A stretch of DNA of 64,000 bases from Symbiodinium natans (GCA_905221605.1 CAJNDS010000122.1:1-64000); one strand, 5' to 3'; positions 35,701 through 45,476 are shown, counted from the first letter of the stretch. Numbers and translations: made by a program. The notes: a model not told the origin generated them from the letters alone.

Positions 35701-37699
35701 CCTTTAATGAGTCATTGCCACCAGGCTGGTAGCCCTAAACCCTAAACCCTGAACCCTAAACCCTGAACCCCCATTGGTGTAGGCAAGCACTAACTCCCAG
35801 CCTCGATATGGGCCGCTTTTGAGTTCATGGGTGCTGCCCGCAGTTCTGTCCGGCTGAAGGGTTTAGGGTTCAGGGTTCCTAAGACTTTCCGGCCAGGACA
35901 TCATAGCCCGGATGCAAAAAAGGGTTCAGCGTTTAGGGTTTGGGGCTTGGGTACCTGCGCGGCGTGCAGAACTGAACGCGACGCATGCGACGATATATGG
36001 TGATCTCTTTAAAGTATGGGCCCTTTTGGGGTCCTTGTTATAAGGCGGCCCCTCTTATTTAGGGTACCCAAAAAGGGATCCTAACTTAGAGAACTGACCA
36101 GATATATATAGAGATATACATACATAGATATCTCTATTTCCATTTATCTTTATTTATTTATCTAAACTCTTCCTCTCTCTCTCTCTCTTCCGCTCTCTTC
36201 TCTGCTTTTGTCTACACATGCACCTGTATGCATGCGCTCACTGACTGTCTGCAAGTATCTCCACCATCTGGGGAATTTTCGCGGAAGGTGCCACCTTGGG
36301 ACGTCTCTGTTGTATCGATGAACGGCTGGGGGAGACGATTGACGCTGAGGACCGCTACTGGCCGCCTTTCAGACTGGGAAGATCCAAAAAGTAGATCCCC
36401 TTAAAGGGGTTCCTAGGAGTGACCAGTAGTGACCTCCCAGACTCCCCTTAAAGGGGTTCCTAAGAGTGACCAGTAGTGTAGGGTACTAGTTGGGGGGTTC
36501 TACTTTACAGATCCTTCCAGGGGGTCTGGGCTGTTGCAGTCCGCAGTCGTTATCGAAGCAAGTGCACTTGCCACTGCTGTTGCGGGGGTAACTGATCACG
36601 CCGAAACCCTAAACCCTAAACTGGTTGATTTAACTCAGCTCCAAACCCTGAGCCTTGCGTGAAAGGACCTGATCGCGAGGCATCAGAGTAAGGAGCCCAG
36701 TTTCAGAGGCTGCGCCTTTCAAGGCATCAGGGCCCGTTGCACACTGGCAAGCAAGGATGACGGGGTACTTAGGGATCTTAGCCGATCTTCGGTGTTTGGC
36801 ATGTTTTTGCTTTACATGGAGGCTGAGGGCAAGTTTTGAGTAGTGACTGCAACAAGAGCCTCTGTGAATTTCTCAAGACTCACCAGAACAGCCTGCAACG
36901 ATGATGCCCTTAGCTAGCCCCCAGCCAGCAGAATTGATGGGTGTAGGGTTCGGTTGCAAAACGAACTTCTGGGTTTGGGGGCTTCAGTGTTTTAGGATTG
37001 GGGGGTTTGCTCTTGCCTGCTCTTATCTTTGCTCCCTCAACAACCTTACCTGTGGGAAGTGTGGGTACATCGTGTACTCCTGGCATCACTCAGCTTCGAG
37101 CAGGCTGCTTGAAGTTGAAGAACGTGTCCTTCGTGTCCCTCCATGTCCTTGCCGTATGTAGCCCTGGCTTTGGGAGGCTAGGAAATGTTGGGGCTTAGGG
37201 TTGAGGGTTTAGGGTTTAGGGCTTAGGGTTTAGGGTTTAGGGTTTAGGGTTTGGGGTTTAGGGTTTAGGGTTTAGGGTTAAGGGGGTACAAGCACCCTAG
37301 AAGGGACCCCCTTCATCTGATCTGATTCCCCAAAAGGAACCCCCACTTTTCAAGCTGGCTCAGGTCATGCAGAGGCTCAGGCCAAGCTTCTGGCCGTGGG
37401 GGGCCTACCTCTTTCGGGTTTAGGGTTTAGGGTTTAGGGTTTGGGGTTTAGGGTTTAGGGTCAAAGCCTTCCGACACCCCAAAGTCCTCTCGGAAGCCGT
37501 GACTTTGCTGAGTTTTTTTGGGGCAGTGCACCTGTGCTGGAGGAGGCTGCGTCATGCTCGCTTTTTTGCACGCAGCGAGCCAACGCCGCTTGTGCGCAGC
37601 GTGTGTTCAGAGTTTGAAGTTTTCCGAGAACAGATGGATCGCAGCAGGTCACAGTGTCACCAAAGATTAGATAACGAGACCAGAGGCAGCAAAGCATGA
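26729..37699 (+). CDS. Probable coiled-coil protein in many micro-exons
   Basis: No family recognised. At least fifteen short + strand segments each have one frame rich in Glu, Gln, Ala, Arg and Leu, most preceded by an AG: about 26729-26777 (ANSQCEAQLQSLRLE), 27372-27433, 28301-28362 (EAQERLHQRIL), 28538-28595, 29485-29577 (QADELEKRTAQLYFALKQSE), 30182-30243, 30679-30733, 30999-31085 (EREEDWRVERLALQKVQKE), 32048-32095 (KDLQAQLASF), 32255-32322, 32385-32466 (LRAELYEALAGRAEANQASH), 32585-32668 (AAKEARVASLLQDRLSE), 33050-33118 (EVSDLRICTDGLRQKGQEAE), 33598-33651 (LLEAEKRAEAATARL), 34527-34583 (GQLEKEVRKACRLCG). A last segment near 37590-37699 (EFEVFREQMDRSR) runs to a TGA 86 bp before the next gene. 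The join 32466/32585 keeps frame. Composition indicates a long alpha-helical coiled coil, structural or scaffolding by inference. Whether all belong to one transcript, and where it starts, is unproven. Confidence 0.5.
30519..30986. mobile_element. Cluster of family A, F and B elements
   Basis: A at 30519-30632 (TTAGAGGTTCATGAGTAGTT ... CCATGGAACCTCCAAG), F at about 30740-30841 (AGTAGTAGAGTAGGTAGCC ... TACTGGACAACTAAG) and B at 30898-30986 (GGGATGTTCCCCCTTATAC ... GTATAAGGGGGAACATCC). Between A and F lies the coiled-coil segment 30679-30733, and after B the segment 30999-31085. So each element occupies its own presumed intron. Confidence 0.8.
31912..32011. mobile_element. Inverted-repeat element family D, copy 3
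   Basis: GGGAATGAGGGAAAGAGGTA at the left, CATTCCCTACTAAGAACCA at the right, with a C tract inside. Sits just before the coiled-coil segment 32048-32095. Confidence 0.75.
32467..32584 (+). repeat. 118-nt intron built from opposed telomere repeats
   Basis: GT at 32467 and AG at 32583-32584 bound an intron that joins two coiled-coil exons in frame. It holds about five TTTAGGG-like units (32489-32525) followed directly by about four CCCTAAA units (32531-32562), forming an almost perfect hairpin. Confidence 0.75.
32675..32872 (+). repeat. AT-rich trinucleotide repeats (ATT, ACT, GTT)
   Basis: About 200 bp of imperfect ATT/ACT/GTT repeats following coiled-coil exon 32585-32668. The 61-codon open frame across it is a repeat artefact. 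Confidence 0.9.
33716..34012. mobile_element. Two adjacent family A elements
   Basis: Copy one 33716-33877 (ACTTGGAGGTTCAGGGTACT ... CCATGAACCTGCAAGTA) is followed after 10 bp by copy two 33888-34012 (ACTTGGAGCTGCATGG ... CCATGGACCTCCAAGT). Copy one has TTTAGGG units within it. Both lie in one presumed intron of the coiled-coil gene. Confidence 0.8.
34695..34795 (+). mobile_element. Element family G, copy 1
   Basis: GGTAACATTTTACACTTTTA, AGGGGTACTTAAAC and the right end TATCCCAACCATGAACTAG match copies at 44.0 and 47.4 kb. At 44.0 kb the same right end is the 3' splice site. Confidence 0.75.
34830..37580. other. Stretch with no assigned exon
   Basis: Between the last clear coiled-coil micro-exon and the terminal segment. 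A 128-codon frame at 35346-35732 has no recognisable domain. 36378-36530 is a palindromic block: GACTGGGAAGATCC at the left, GGATCTGTAAAG and GATCCTTCCAGGGGGTCT to the right, with AGGGGTTCCTAAGAGTGACC repeated twice inside. A possible exon lies near 36320-36370 (DERLGETIDAEDRYW). Telomere-like TTTAGGG runs lie at 37195-37275 and 37418-37460. Confidence 0.4.
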
Positions 37700-37784
37700 C
37701 CGAAGGGCAGCACGTGCTGGCTTGCATTCTATCACAGTGTACTGAGCTGGTAGGTTGTGCATGGGCCACAGATTTTGCAGACAC

Positions 37785-39576
37785 ATGGCGCGCATACCAT
37801 CTTCGCTGGCGCTCGAGGATCTTGAGGAAATCTTGCCGCACTTGGTGGATGAAGGTCTCCCAGGTGGTAGCGAGTTTCTCGTAGCCAGCCTGGACGAGGG
37901 CGAGCGCACTGCGTCTCTCATTGCACTGCTGGTTTGGCATGGCTTTCTGCCCATGTCCGGAGTGGGCATGCTGCTGGGGAAGATGCATCTTCAGCGTTGT
38001 GTGTTGGAACCTAGCAAAACACACGTGGGAAAGAAGGTCAGGAAGCGCGCCAAAGCCTTTCGGCTCAGTGTGAATCAGGCGTGGTCGGAGGTTGTTCAGA
38101 ACATTCAGCGCCACACGTGGACATCAGCGCCGGGTGATTGCTGGCTCTCCGACAAAATGGCGCAGGCATTAGGGATTCTTGTCCCCCCCCCCCCCCCCCC
38201 CCCAAGACCGATTTCAGTTGAGTTGCCGGGCCTCCCTGCTGAAAAGCCTAGATCTGTGTTTTAGCTTTGGACATTGGAGATGTTCTACACCGGCATAATT
38301 TAGTTGAGCTTGCTGCCTGGCCGAGGCGACTTGAGAGAGACAGAAACACAGAGAAAGAGAGAGAGACCGAGGGCGCTCGCTGAACGGGGGCCACGGATTC
38401 GGAGACTTGGCTGGGGGACCCCCCCCCCCTCCTGGAGGTTCCTCTCCGTTAGGGGTTTAGGGTTTAGGGTTTAGGGTTTAGGGTTTAGGGTTTTGAGAGT
38501 GGAGCGGCCGGCCAATGCTTCAGAGGGTTGATCAAAGGGTTCCGAAGCAGAGGGAATATGGACCACCGAGAAAGAGGAGTAGGGCTTTAATTGGTGTTGA
38601 GAATCTGTACAGCACGAAGGCTTGCAATTAGGGATCATCTACATTACGGACAGGATACATGAGAGAGAGAGAGAGTGCAGAAGCAGCAGAAGAAGAAGCA
38701 GGAGAAGAAGAAGAAGAAGAAGAAGAAGAAGAAGAAGAAGAGGAAGAGGAAGAGGAAGAGGAAGAGGAAGAGGAAGAGGAAGAAGAGGAAGAGGAAGAGG
38801 AAGAATGAGAGGAGAGAGACCACCCATTTCAGTTCTCCACCAAAGCCACTCAAATCAGGGTGTAAGCTAAAAAAACTAGAAGCACCGGGGATGCGCAGGC
38901 GTACAAGGACGTTCAGGACATCGGCTCAAAGTGGCTCAGAGGTGGCGTGCGCTTCCTTTCCATCGAGCTGTGGCACAGCGAAACTGGTGATCTCGTCGCC
39001 GGGGAGATCGGCTACACATGTGGCAGCGTCTACAGTAGCTGCACGGGCTTCTCCATCAAAGATAAGTACCCAGGCGCTGGCTGTGTGCAGCTGGCGGCGC
39101 TTGGTGCATGGTTGGCGAAGCGGGGTTTCAAGGTGTGGGATCTCGGAATGGAGTTGGACTACAAGTTCCTTGGGCACGAAATGAGCCCTACAAAGGGTTT
39201 ATGGGTCCATGTGCCTGAACAGGGGGGGTATAGTAGTATAGGATATATATATATATATATATGAGTATATGTCCCCAATTTTAGGGTTCGTGTCGTCCCC
39301 GCAAGGTTGGAGCTGGGTGGTCAAGTCGTTCCACGAGCAGAGTGGGCTGCGACGATCCGCAAGCTGCGACACGAGGAGTGGACCTTGCCCACACCTGAGG
39401 GCGATGAGGCAAACGCTTCCAACTTGCTGCTCAGTAGTAGAGTATATAACCTTTATATAACCTTTATATAACCTTTATATAACCTTTATATAACCTTTTT
39501 GGGGTAGTATAGTCCCCTTTGTCATCCCAAAGGCGAGCCACTTTGGTTCCCCTAAGTACTGGACAACTAAGGTTGA
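37785..39576 (+). CDS. Aat/ATEL1-type aminoacyl-tRNA-protein transferase
   Basis: Homologous to bacterial leucyl/phenylalanyl-tRNA-protein transferase (Aat), which moves an amino acid from tRNA to a protein N-terminus in the N-end rule. The Plasmodium homologue ATEL1 has been shown to have arginyl-transferase specificity, so this one may arginylate. Exons: 37785-38165, 38899-39182, 39306-39433 and 39572-39576, total 265 codons, normal for the family. Family features in order: GFLPMSG (matching GxFPM), HVGKKVRKRAKAFRL, CWLSDKMAQAYKDVQDIG across the first join, LVAGEIGYTCGSVYSS, AGCVQLAALGAWLAKRGFKV, and VVPRAEW at the last helix. Intron 1 has a GC donor, intron 2 a GA donor (AT|G codon), and intron 3 is a complete family F element whose GT-AG removal creates AGT TGA, ending the protein. 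The ATG lies just after an AG, 86 bp past the preceding stop, so an upstream leader exon is possible. All joins keep frame. Confidence 0.9.
38660..38806 (+). repeat. GA/GAA/GAGGAA polypurine repeat
   Basis: GA dinucleotides, then (GAA)n, then (GAGGAA)n, all in intron 1 of the transferase gene. The lysine/arginine-rich frame across it is an artefact. A TTTAGGG array lies upstream in the same intron at 38453-38492. Confidence 0.92.
39434..39571 (+). mobile_element. Element family F forming the last transferase intron
   Basis: Begins GTAGTAGAGTATATAACC, carries four extra tandem CTTTATATAAC units, then TTTTTGGGGTAGTATAGTCC and CATCCCAAAGG, and ends TACTGGACAACTAAG. Borders match GT-AG exactly. 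Confidence 0.82.
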
Positions 39577-40212
39577 GGGTACTTCTTTCGGAGCCGGCAC
39601 TTCCAAGCAAGCCTCCTGAGCATCTGGATGCCGAAGGCACAGAGCCGCGCGAAAAGGGGAGCCTGTCTCGCAGTCACCATGCCGGCAGTGACCCGAAACC
39701 CTAAACCCTAAACCGTAAACCCTAAACCCTAAACCGACCCATGTCTGTCTCTGGCAACCGCTTGTTCTGCCATCCTGCTCGAAGCACCGACGAGCGGAAG
39801 CCGCACCAAAGCATGCCTCAAATCCTGACAGGTGGAATCGCCCTGAACCCTAAACCCTAAACCCTAAACCCTAAACGGTGCTTTGGGGTTGAGTCTTGAT
39901 CTTGCTGAACTGTGCATCCTTAGCAGCCGATAGAGAAGGGAAACAAGTTAGCTAGCTTGTAAATGCAGAGCATGAGCGGCAGCACCTTCCCGCGCAAGTG
40001 TGGGACAGGAGGCCGTATTTATGCAGCTTCCCCCAGAAGTTCCCTTTATATGCTTACACCCAGCCTCCAGGGCACCTTGCCATTCTAGGAATATCAGTGC
40101 CATACTACGAGTACACGAAGGGGAACCTTTAGGGGTACAACCTTAGGGGTACGCGTCTTCATGCCTTGAGCCATGGCGACTTGGGGCACCTGCGTCCTCC
40201 TTCTCTGGATCC

Positions 40213-40350
40213 TTACTTAGCCAATAGTTGAACTTCAAACTTTTCGGGTTTCCTTAGTAGGAATAATAAAGTTCAACCTAAAACCTTAAACCCTAAGCCC
40301 TAAACCCTAAACCCCTTTTTTTCTCCCTTGGCTATTGGAGAAGTAAGGAT
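40213..40350. mobile_element. Inverted-repeat element with telomere-like core
   Basis: Left GGATCCTTACTTAGCCAATAG and right CTATTGGAGAAGTAAGGATC are inverted, with CCCTAAA units in the middle. Single copy in the window. Confidence 0.65.
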
Positions 40351-40454
40351 CAGCTTCGGGCCGCTGTCAGCCGAGCCGCAGGTGCCTTTAGATGTGGCCG
40401 CTCGCGCGGCGGGCTGCCCCTCCACCCGCACATCTGATGCGTCGGTGCTTGCCT

Positions 40455-40558
40455 ACGTGGAGGTTCATGGTACTTAGGGGGTTCATGGTACTTATTGGTC
40501 ATTATAAGTACAGTTATAACTGGTTCATAATTAATAAGTACCATAATCCTCCAAGTAG
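40455..40558. mobile_element. Inverted-repeat element family A, copy
   Basis: ACGTGGAGGTTCATGGTACT at the left, AGTACCATAATCCTCCAAGT at the right; a GTTCATGGTACTTA piece is doubled near the left end. Confidence 0.75.
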
Positions 40559-40649
40559 TACTCTTGCGCAGAAGCATGGTTGACTTTTTTTGGGTTTGGT
40601 GTATAAATAGGTCAGCAGCCTAAGGTCATGCAGAGAGTGACAAACTCAG

Positions 40650-41374
40650 CTGTTTGCTGCAGAAGCTCTTCGCCCCGAGTGAGGAGCAGGAGCCCTGTCG
40701 ATTTCAGGGCCAACGTGCGCGTCCAGTCTGATTGGCACCACCAAGCCCGAAAAGTCGAACACCTAAACCCTAAACCCTAAACCCTAAACCCTAAACCCTA
40801 AACCCTAAACCCTAAACCCTAAACCCTAAACCCCACAAACTTCGCTGTGCAGGCCGCGGCTGCGGCGGATCCCTCCAAACTTCCGACTCTGCCACAGCTG
40901 CCGGTCGAGTCCACCTTCGAAGGCCTGCTGCGCACAGGCCGGAAGGGCTCTGCCAGGTTTGGGGACGCCAGCCCACGCCTGCGAAACGTTAGGGTTTAGG
41001 GTTTAGGGTTTGGGGTTTAGGGTTTAGGGGTTAGGGTTTGGGGTTTGGGGTTTGGGGTGTAGGGTTTTCAAGCATCATTGCTTGGCATTGCATGGACCGA
41101 TGCCCCGCACATTCGAGCTTTCTAGGCCCCGCGCTCTTCGACGTGCCGCTGGGGGCTGGGGACGTGCTGGCCGTGCTAGGCGGGAAGTTCATCTTGGGGA
41201 AAAGGGTTTAGGGTTTAGGGTTTAGAGCTCTATAGGAATTGAGGTTTTGGGTGTGGGTTTGCAAGTCTGATGGCCTAGACGATCTGGGTTTGCAGGACAG
41301 GACCATTTTGGGGCAGCCTTTTCCTTTGCAGGTTTCTTTCGGCCCTGGCCAGGAAGTGCAGCAGGCCGGCTACC
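40650..41374 (+). CDS. Unidentified gene fragment, three or four exons
   Basis: Not recognised. 40855-40987 is open (DPSKLPTLPQLPVESTFEGL), preceded by CCCTAAA array 40760-40832 and followed by TTTAGGG. 41135-41203 encodes PALFDVPLGAGDVLAVLG, again followed by TTTAGGG. 41296-41374 encodes DRTILGQPFPLQVSFGPGQE and reaches a TAG, possibly the stop codon. An upstream open piece starts near 40655 (QKLFAPSEEQE). Bracketing by telomere-like repeats supports exon status. A family A element follows at 41483-41604. Confidence 0.45.
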
Positions 41375-41482
41375 GCTGGTAGCATTTCTGCTTGGCCTGG
41401 GCAGTCGGACGATCGGCGTGGAGAAGGACTGGACCCGAGAGCTCCCCGAATCATTGCATGTGCGTGTGCCTGGCAGAAAGAT

Positions 41483-41604
41483 GCTTGGAGGTTCATGGGT
41501 ACTTATAACCCCAATTAAAATCCACTTATAACCTACTTAGAGGACTTAGGGGCTTATAAGTACAGTTATAATTGGGTTATAAGTGCCCATGAACCTCCAA
41601 GTGG
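41483..41604. mobile_element. Inverted-repeat element family A, well-preserved copy
   Basis: GCTTGGAGGTTCATGGGTAC and GTGCCCATGAACCTCCAAGT are near-perfect inverted ends; the interior alternates ACTTATAACC and GGTTATAAGT. Confidence 0.88.
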
Positions 41605-42539
41605 GGGTCAAGTCCCTCAAATAAGGGGGCCATTTGCTGGCAGGACCTCGTGCAGCACACGCGAGCTCTTCTCGCGCTACGCCGCTTAAGGCTGGCCCAC
41701 CCGCATTAGCATAGTGCCTCCTCGACCTCTCTGCACAAACCCTAAACCCCAGACCCTTGTGTAAATAAAAGTGTCTGGCGTGTCGCGTTTCACCTGATGT
41801 TCGACACCTATCACAGTGTGCCTAATGGGGACGGGGCTTCCTATTGTGCGTCCGGCTGCACAGGGTCGGGATACACCCTAAACCCTAAACCCGAAACACA
41901 CAATCAAAGCTCTCCAGAGTTTGTGGAGTGGGGACTTCAGCAACCATGTACCCTGTCATATGAATCCTTCGAAGGCCCCATCAATGGTGGAGTTGAGCAA
42001 CTGTTTGCAAACGCAAAAGAGAGAAGGTGGGGTTCTTGCGCAAACAATTCTCCCAGTGGCCGGCAGGGACCTCATTAGGGTGTAGGGACTAGCAGATCAC
42101 AGCATTTGTGCCTACGGTTATGTCTTCTTTCCTTTCGCCTGCCCGGCCGACACCTCAAGCGCGGATGCAAGAAGGGTTAAAAGGTTTGGGGTTTTCGGTT
42201 TTTTTTTGGGTTCAGGGTTTAGGGCCCTAAACCCCTAAACCCTAAACTCCTAGACCCTGTTGCTGGCAGGGACCTCCTTTACACCTATGGTTCCGACCTG
42301 GTGCCAGCCTTGGAAATGGGCTCACGTTTATCTCTCTTCGTCTCCCTCTCCCTCCCTCTCCGTCTCTCTCCCTCTCAGCCCCTCTCTTAAGCGCGGGGCA
42401 GTCAGTCATGAGGTTGACAGCAACGCAGCGTGCGAAGATCAGGCAGCCAAAGGCAGCACTTGCACGTTGCAACCTTGCAACCTCTTAGAGGTTTAGGGTT
42501 TAGGGCGTTTAGGGTTTAGGGTTTAGGGTTGACAATGTG

Positions 42540-42975
42540 AGAACACTGGCACCACCACTGGTGTCACCGCAGGAGAATGCACGAAGGATCCGGCTACGAT
42601 GTCCAGGTGTGCGCTCTCGTGCTACAACAGGACCCTCAACCTTCGACATAAGTTGAGCACCTTGCTGCTTTGGCGCAGGACACAGCCGACTCTACTGCAA
42701 TGGAAGGGTAAGACAGCTGACACCTCAGTTCTCTTCGGCTTTTGCTTGACGTGGCTGTCCAGGCGGCTAGACGTATACAATGTGTCTTGGGCGGAGCTGA
42801 CTGTCACGAGGTGTCCTTCTTTCCACAAGCTGCAGCCAGCGCAAACCTCTCGGAGGTGACACTGGTCATCCTGGAACAGGTGCTTCGTTCAGCAGCATCT
42901 TGCAACCCTAAACAGCATCTTGCAACCCTGAATCCTAGAACTGGTGCGGTGTTCAGCAGCATCTTGCGGCCCTGA
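42540..42975 (+). CDS. Possible exons of an unidentified gene
   Basis: Short + strand frames after AG sites: about 42575-42605 (HEGSGYDVQ before a GT) and 42755-42860 (AVQAARRIQCVLGGADC, then ASANLSEVTL). No family recognised. The interval 42890-43000 holds a tandemly repeated CAGCATCTTGCAACCCT motif. Confidence 0.3.
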
Positions 42976-43474
42976 GCAACATCGTGCTACCCCAAGCCCT
43001 AGGCCCGATAAGCCCGGCCAGTGTGAGAGTCGAAGCCCCAAGCCCAGCATGTCAACGTCCTTCTTTTTCTTGGCAAGGATGGCCTCGCACCAGCAGACCG
43101 TGCGAGAGAGCTAGCACGGCCCCAAGGGTGGTGCCAATCAGAAGATTGCATATGCAATGGTGACATAAAAGATAATCGGGAAAGTGCCAGCAATTGTATG
43201 AAGAAGAGCACGAATACCAAACGCTTATATTTTTGATGACCATCGTCGTATATAACAATATGCCTAGTCACTCCAGGGGACCTCTGAAGCTGCAAGCAAA
43301 GATGTTGGCGTTTACAAGGATAGAAGGAGCCTGATCGCCGAATGTCAAACCCAACCCCTCAAGGGACCCTAGACCCTAAACCCTAAACCCTAAACCCTAA
43401 ACCCTAAACCCTAAACCTAAACCCCAAACCCACTGCATAAGGCGGAACATCCCAATGGGCATGGTAAGTGAGCC

Positions 43475-45476
43475 AAGGCCCCCATCACTGCGAAGCTGGA
43501 GGCCGAGCTCGCCCCAGGATCCGCCGTCTGGAGTCTGGATCGGCTCAAGCTCCAGGAGAGGTTTTTTTTAAGAAGATTCTGTTAAAACCCTTTTTTTTTG
43601 AGAGGGTTTTTCGAAGACCCTCTTTTTAAGAACCCTCCTCTGCTCCAGGGTGTTTAAACACCCTCTCCTCTGCTCCAGGGTTTTTGAAGACCCTCTTCTG
43701 CTGCAGGGCGCCACGGCCCAGGAGGCCGAGCCCAGGGACCCGCCGGAGGAAGGCAAGCCAGAAAAGAAGCCACTAGGCCCTTTTGGGACATTTTTGTATA
43801 TATTTTGCCTTTTAGGGAGGTTTAAGAGGTCCTTTTGGGGACATTTTGTTTGCATTTTCCCTCTTTGGGGGGGTTTAAGAGGATCATATTCAGGAAAATT
43901 TTTCGTCCTAGGCCAGTCATGATAACTGTGCCGGCTGGCGGCTTGGTGTTTCTCAAGCGCGTCCACGTGGCCACCCAATGGTCCCGCGACGTGGCTTGCC
44001 ACTTGGTCATAGTTGGGTATCATTTTTATACTGTTAAGGGCACTTGAACCCAAGAAGGAATATAGTTTTAAGGGTACTTAAACCTAATAAGGAATACACA
44101 TTTTTAGATTTTTTAATACGATCCCAACCATGAACTAGGCCACATCTACTTGCGCGTCCCAGGGCCGCCGGCAAAGATGCGGCCGGCTTGGCCCCTCTCA
44201 GTCGAGGCAGCACAGCAGCTAGGTAGGCCTTTGGGACATTTTCCTATATTTTTCTACCCTTTTTTTGAGTTTAAGAGGACTAAATTCAGGAGTATATTTT
44301 GCACAGGGCTTTTATAAACGGCCATCCGAGGCAGCTGCAGCGAGCAGCAACAGAAGAACTTCAGCGCCTGGGAGCCATGCGCCTCTCGGGCGCCGTCCTC
44401 TCAGAGATGCGCTTCATCGACGCGAGCGTGGCCGCCTACGGCGCGCGCGAGATAGGCGAGCTCCGACCCATCCCCATGTGTGTGGGATTTTTTTCGAGAA
44501 TAGGGGACCCCCCAAGATAGGTCCCCAAATAGTAGGATCCCCTTATAGTGAGGACCCGAATAAGGTAGCTTAATTTCGGAAACCCCCCAATGTTCCCTTT
44601 TTTGCCAGGAAGGGTCGCAAGTTTCGGCTCGCAATGACAAGCAGGGTTTTAGGGTTTTAGGGTTTCTGGGTTTTTGGGTTTTTGGGTTTCTGGGTTTCTG
44701 GGTTTAGGGGGCTCGATGCATCCCAGCTCCCGATTCTAGAGTATATCTCCCTTGTGAGCCTCAGCGGCACCACTAGAACGTACAGCCCCCCCCCCCCCCC
44801 CCCCCCCCCCTAAACCCGAAACCCGAAACTCTATGTGCAGGTGCGCGGCGCCTCGCGAGGGCGTTTGGCGCTCCGGTGGCCGCATTGGGCTCTGCCGGGC
44901 GCCGCGTCCGCCTTGGGCAAATGGTTTTCGACATTACTAATATAGGTGCTTCCGAAAATGGGGGTACCCTTTTGGGGGTTCCCCTTAAGGGGATTCTAGC
45001 TAGTACATTTATAAACGGACCATAAGGGAAAACCATTTTTCATGACTCCGGCCCCGGTAGACTCTTGGGATATTTTGTATTATCCCTTATGTGGGTGTAA
45101 CCGGATCACATTCCGGAGCATGGTTCAGAGGGTTTTAAGGGCCATCCTTGCTCATCTGTTTAAGGCGTATCTCTGGGTTGGTAGCCTTTGGCTGGAAATG
45201 GCACCCCAGGGTTCTCAAAAGGATGCTGAAAACCGGGTTTAGGGGTTAATGCAAAGAAGGGCTGAGTTCTAGAGCTGGAGCACAAAAGGGTTTACTTGAG
45301 GATTGGGTTTAGGGTTTAGGGTTCAGGGTTTAGGGTTTAGGGTTGTGCCGCAGTTGTTTGAAGTGTTGCAAAACTATCCCAGGCCAGACTGGTGTCGATG
45401 CAGGCCTCGGAAGAATCAGGACTTGGCATACGAGGTGGGCGCGCTCAGCCTCATGGCTGCTGGGCTTCAACTGGGA
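43475..45476 (+). CDS. Unidentified gene with introner-type introns
   Basis: Function not recognised. Exons: ~43475-43555 (LEAELAPGSAVWSLDRLKL), 43707-43768 (acidic EAEPRDPPEEGKPEKK), 43912-43997 (MITVPAGGLVFLKRVHV), 44139-44217 (IYLRVPGPPAKMRPAWPLSV), 44307-44477 (FINGHPRQLQRAATEELQRL), 44609-~44640 (KGRKFRLAMTS), ~44841-44916 (RRLARAFGAPVAALGS), ~45160-45237 and ~45346-45476 (LFEVLQNYPRPDW). Five consecutive joins from 43707 to 44609 keep frame: AA|G, T|GC, CA|G, AT|G. Intron 43769-43911 is family J, 43998-44138 family G, 44218-44306 family J, 44478-44608 family C, and ~44917-45040 and 45477-45597 are C-like. GC donors are used at 43769, 43998 and 44218. Start and stop are not located; the gene may continue into the ankyrin exons. 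Confidence 0.65.
43769..43911 (+). mobile_element. Family J introner (143 bp)
   Basis: GCCACTAGGCCCTTTTGGGA at the donor side; GGGACATTTT, GTTTAAGAGG and a repeated half (GGGGACATTTTGTTTGCATT) inside; ends TTTCGTCCTAG followed by GCCA. GCCA is present at both borders, and the left copy gives the GC donor. Confidence 0.85.
43998..44138 (+). mobile_element. Family G introner (141 bp)
   Basis: Bordered by GCCAC on both sides (GCCACTTGG at the left, CTAG|GCCACATC at the right). Interior GGTACTTAAACCTAATAAGG and right end GATCCCAACCATGAACTAG match copies at 34.7 and 47.4 kb. Confidence 0.87.
44218..44306 (+). mobile_element. Family J introner (89 bp)
   Basis: GCTAGGTAGGCCTTTGGGAC, ATTTTCCTATATTTTTCTAC and GAGTTTAAGAGGACTAAATTC correspond to the J copy 300 bp upstream; ends TTTTGCACAG. 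Confidence 0.8.
44478..44608 (+). mobile_element. Family C introner (131 bp)
   Basis: TTTTTTCGAGAATAGGGGAC at the left; AGTAGGATCCCCTTATAGTG inside; TAATTTCGGAAACCCCCC at the right, then TTTTTTGCCAG acceptor. GT donor after codon bases AT. Confidence 0.85.
44914..45158 (+). mobile_element. C-like element followed by J-like element
   Basis: 44914-45030 has inverted ends AAATGGTTTTC and GAAAACCATTT with GGGGTACCC and GGGGTTCCCC inside. 45057-45158 has TTGGGATATTTTGTATTATC and TTCAGAGGGTTTTAAGGGCC, as in the J copy at 20.8 kb. Confidence 0.65.

Noticed and set aside
38639-38870. Lysine/arginine- and leucine-rich open frames
   Set aside because: Produced by the (GAA)n/(GAGGAA)n repeat inside an intron of the transferase gene.
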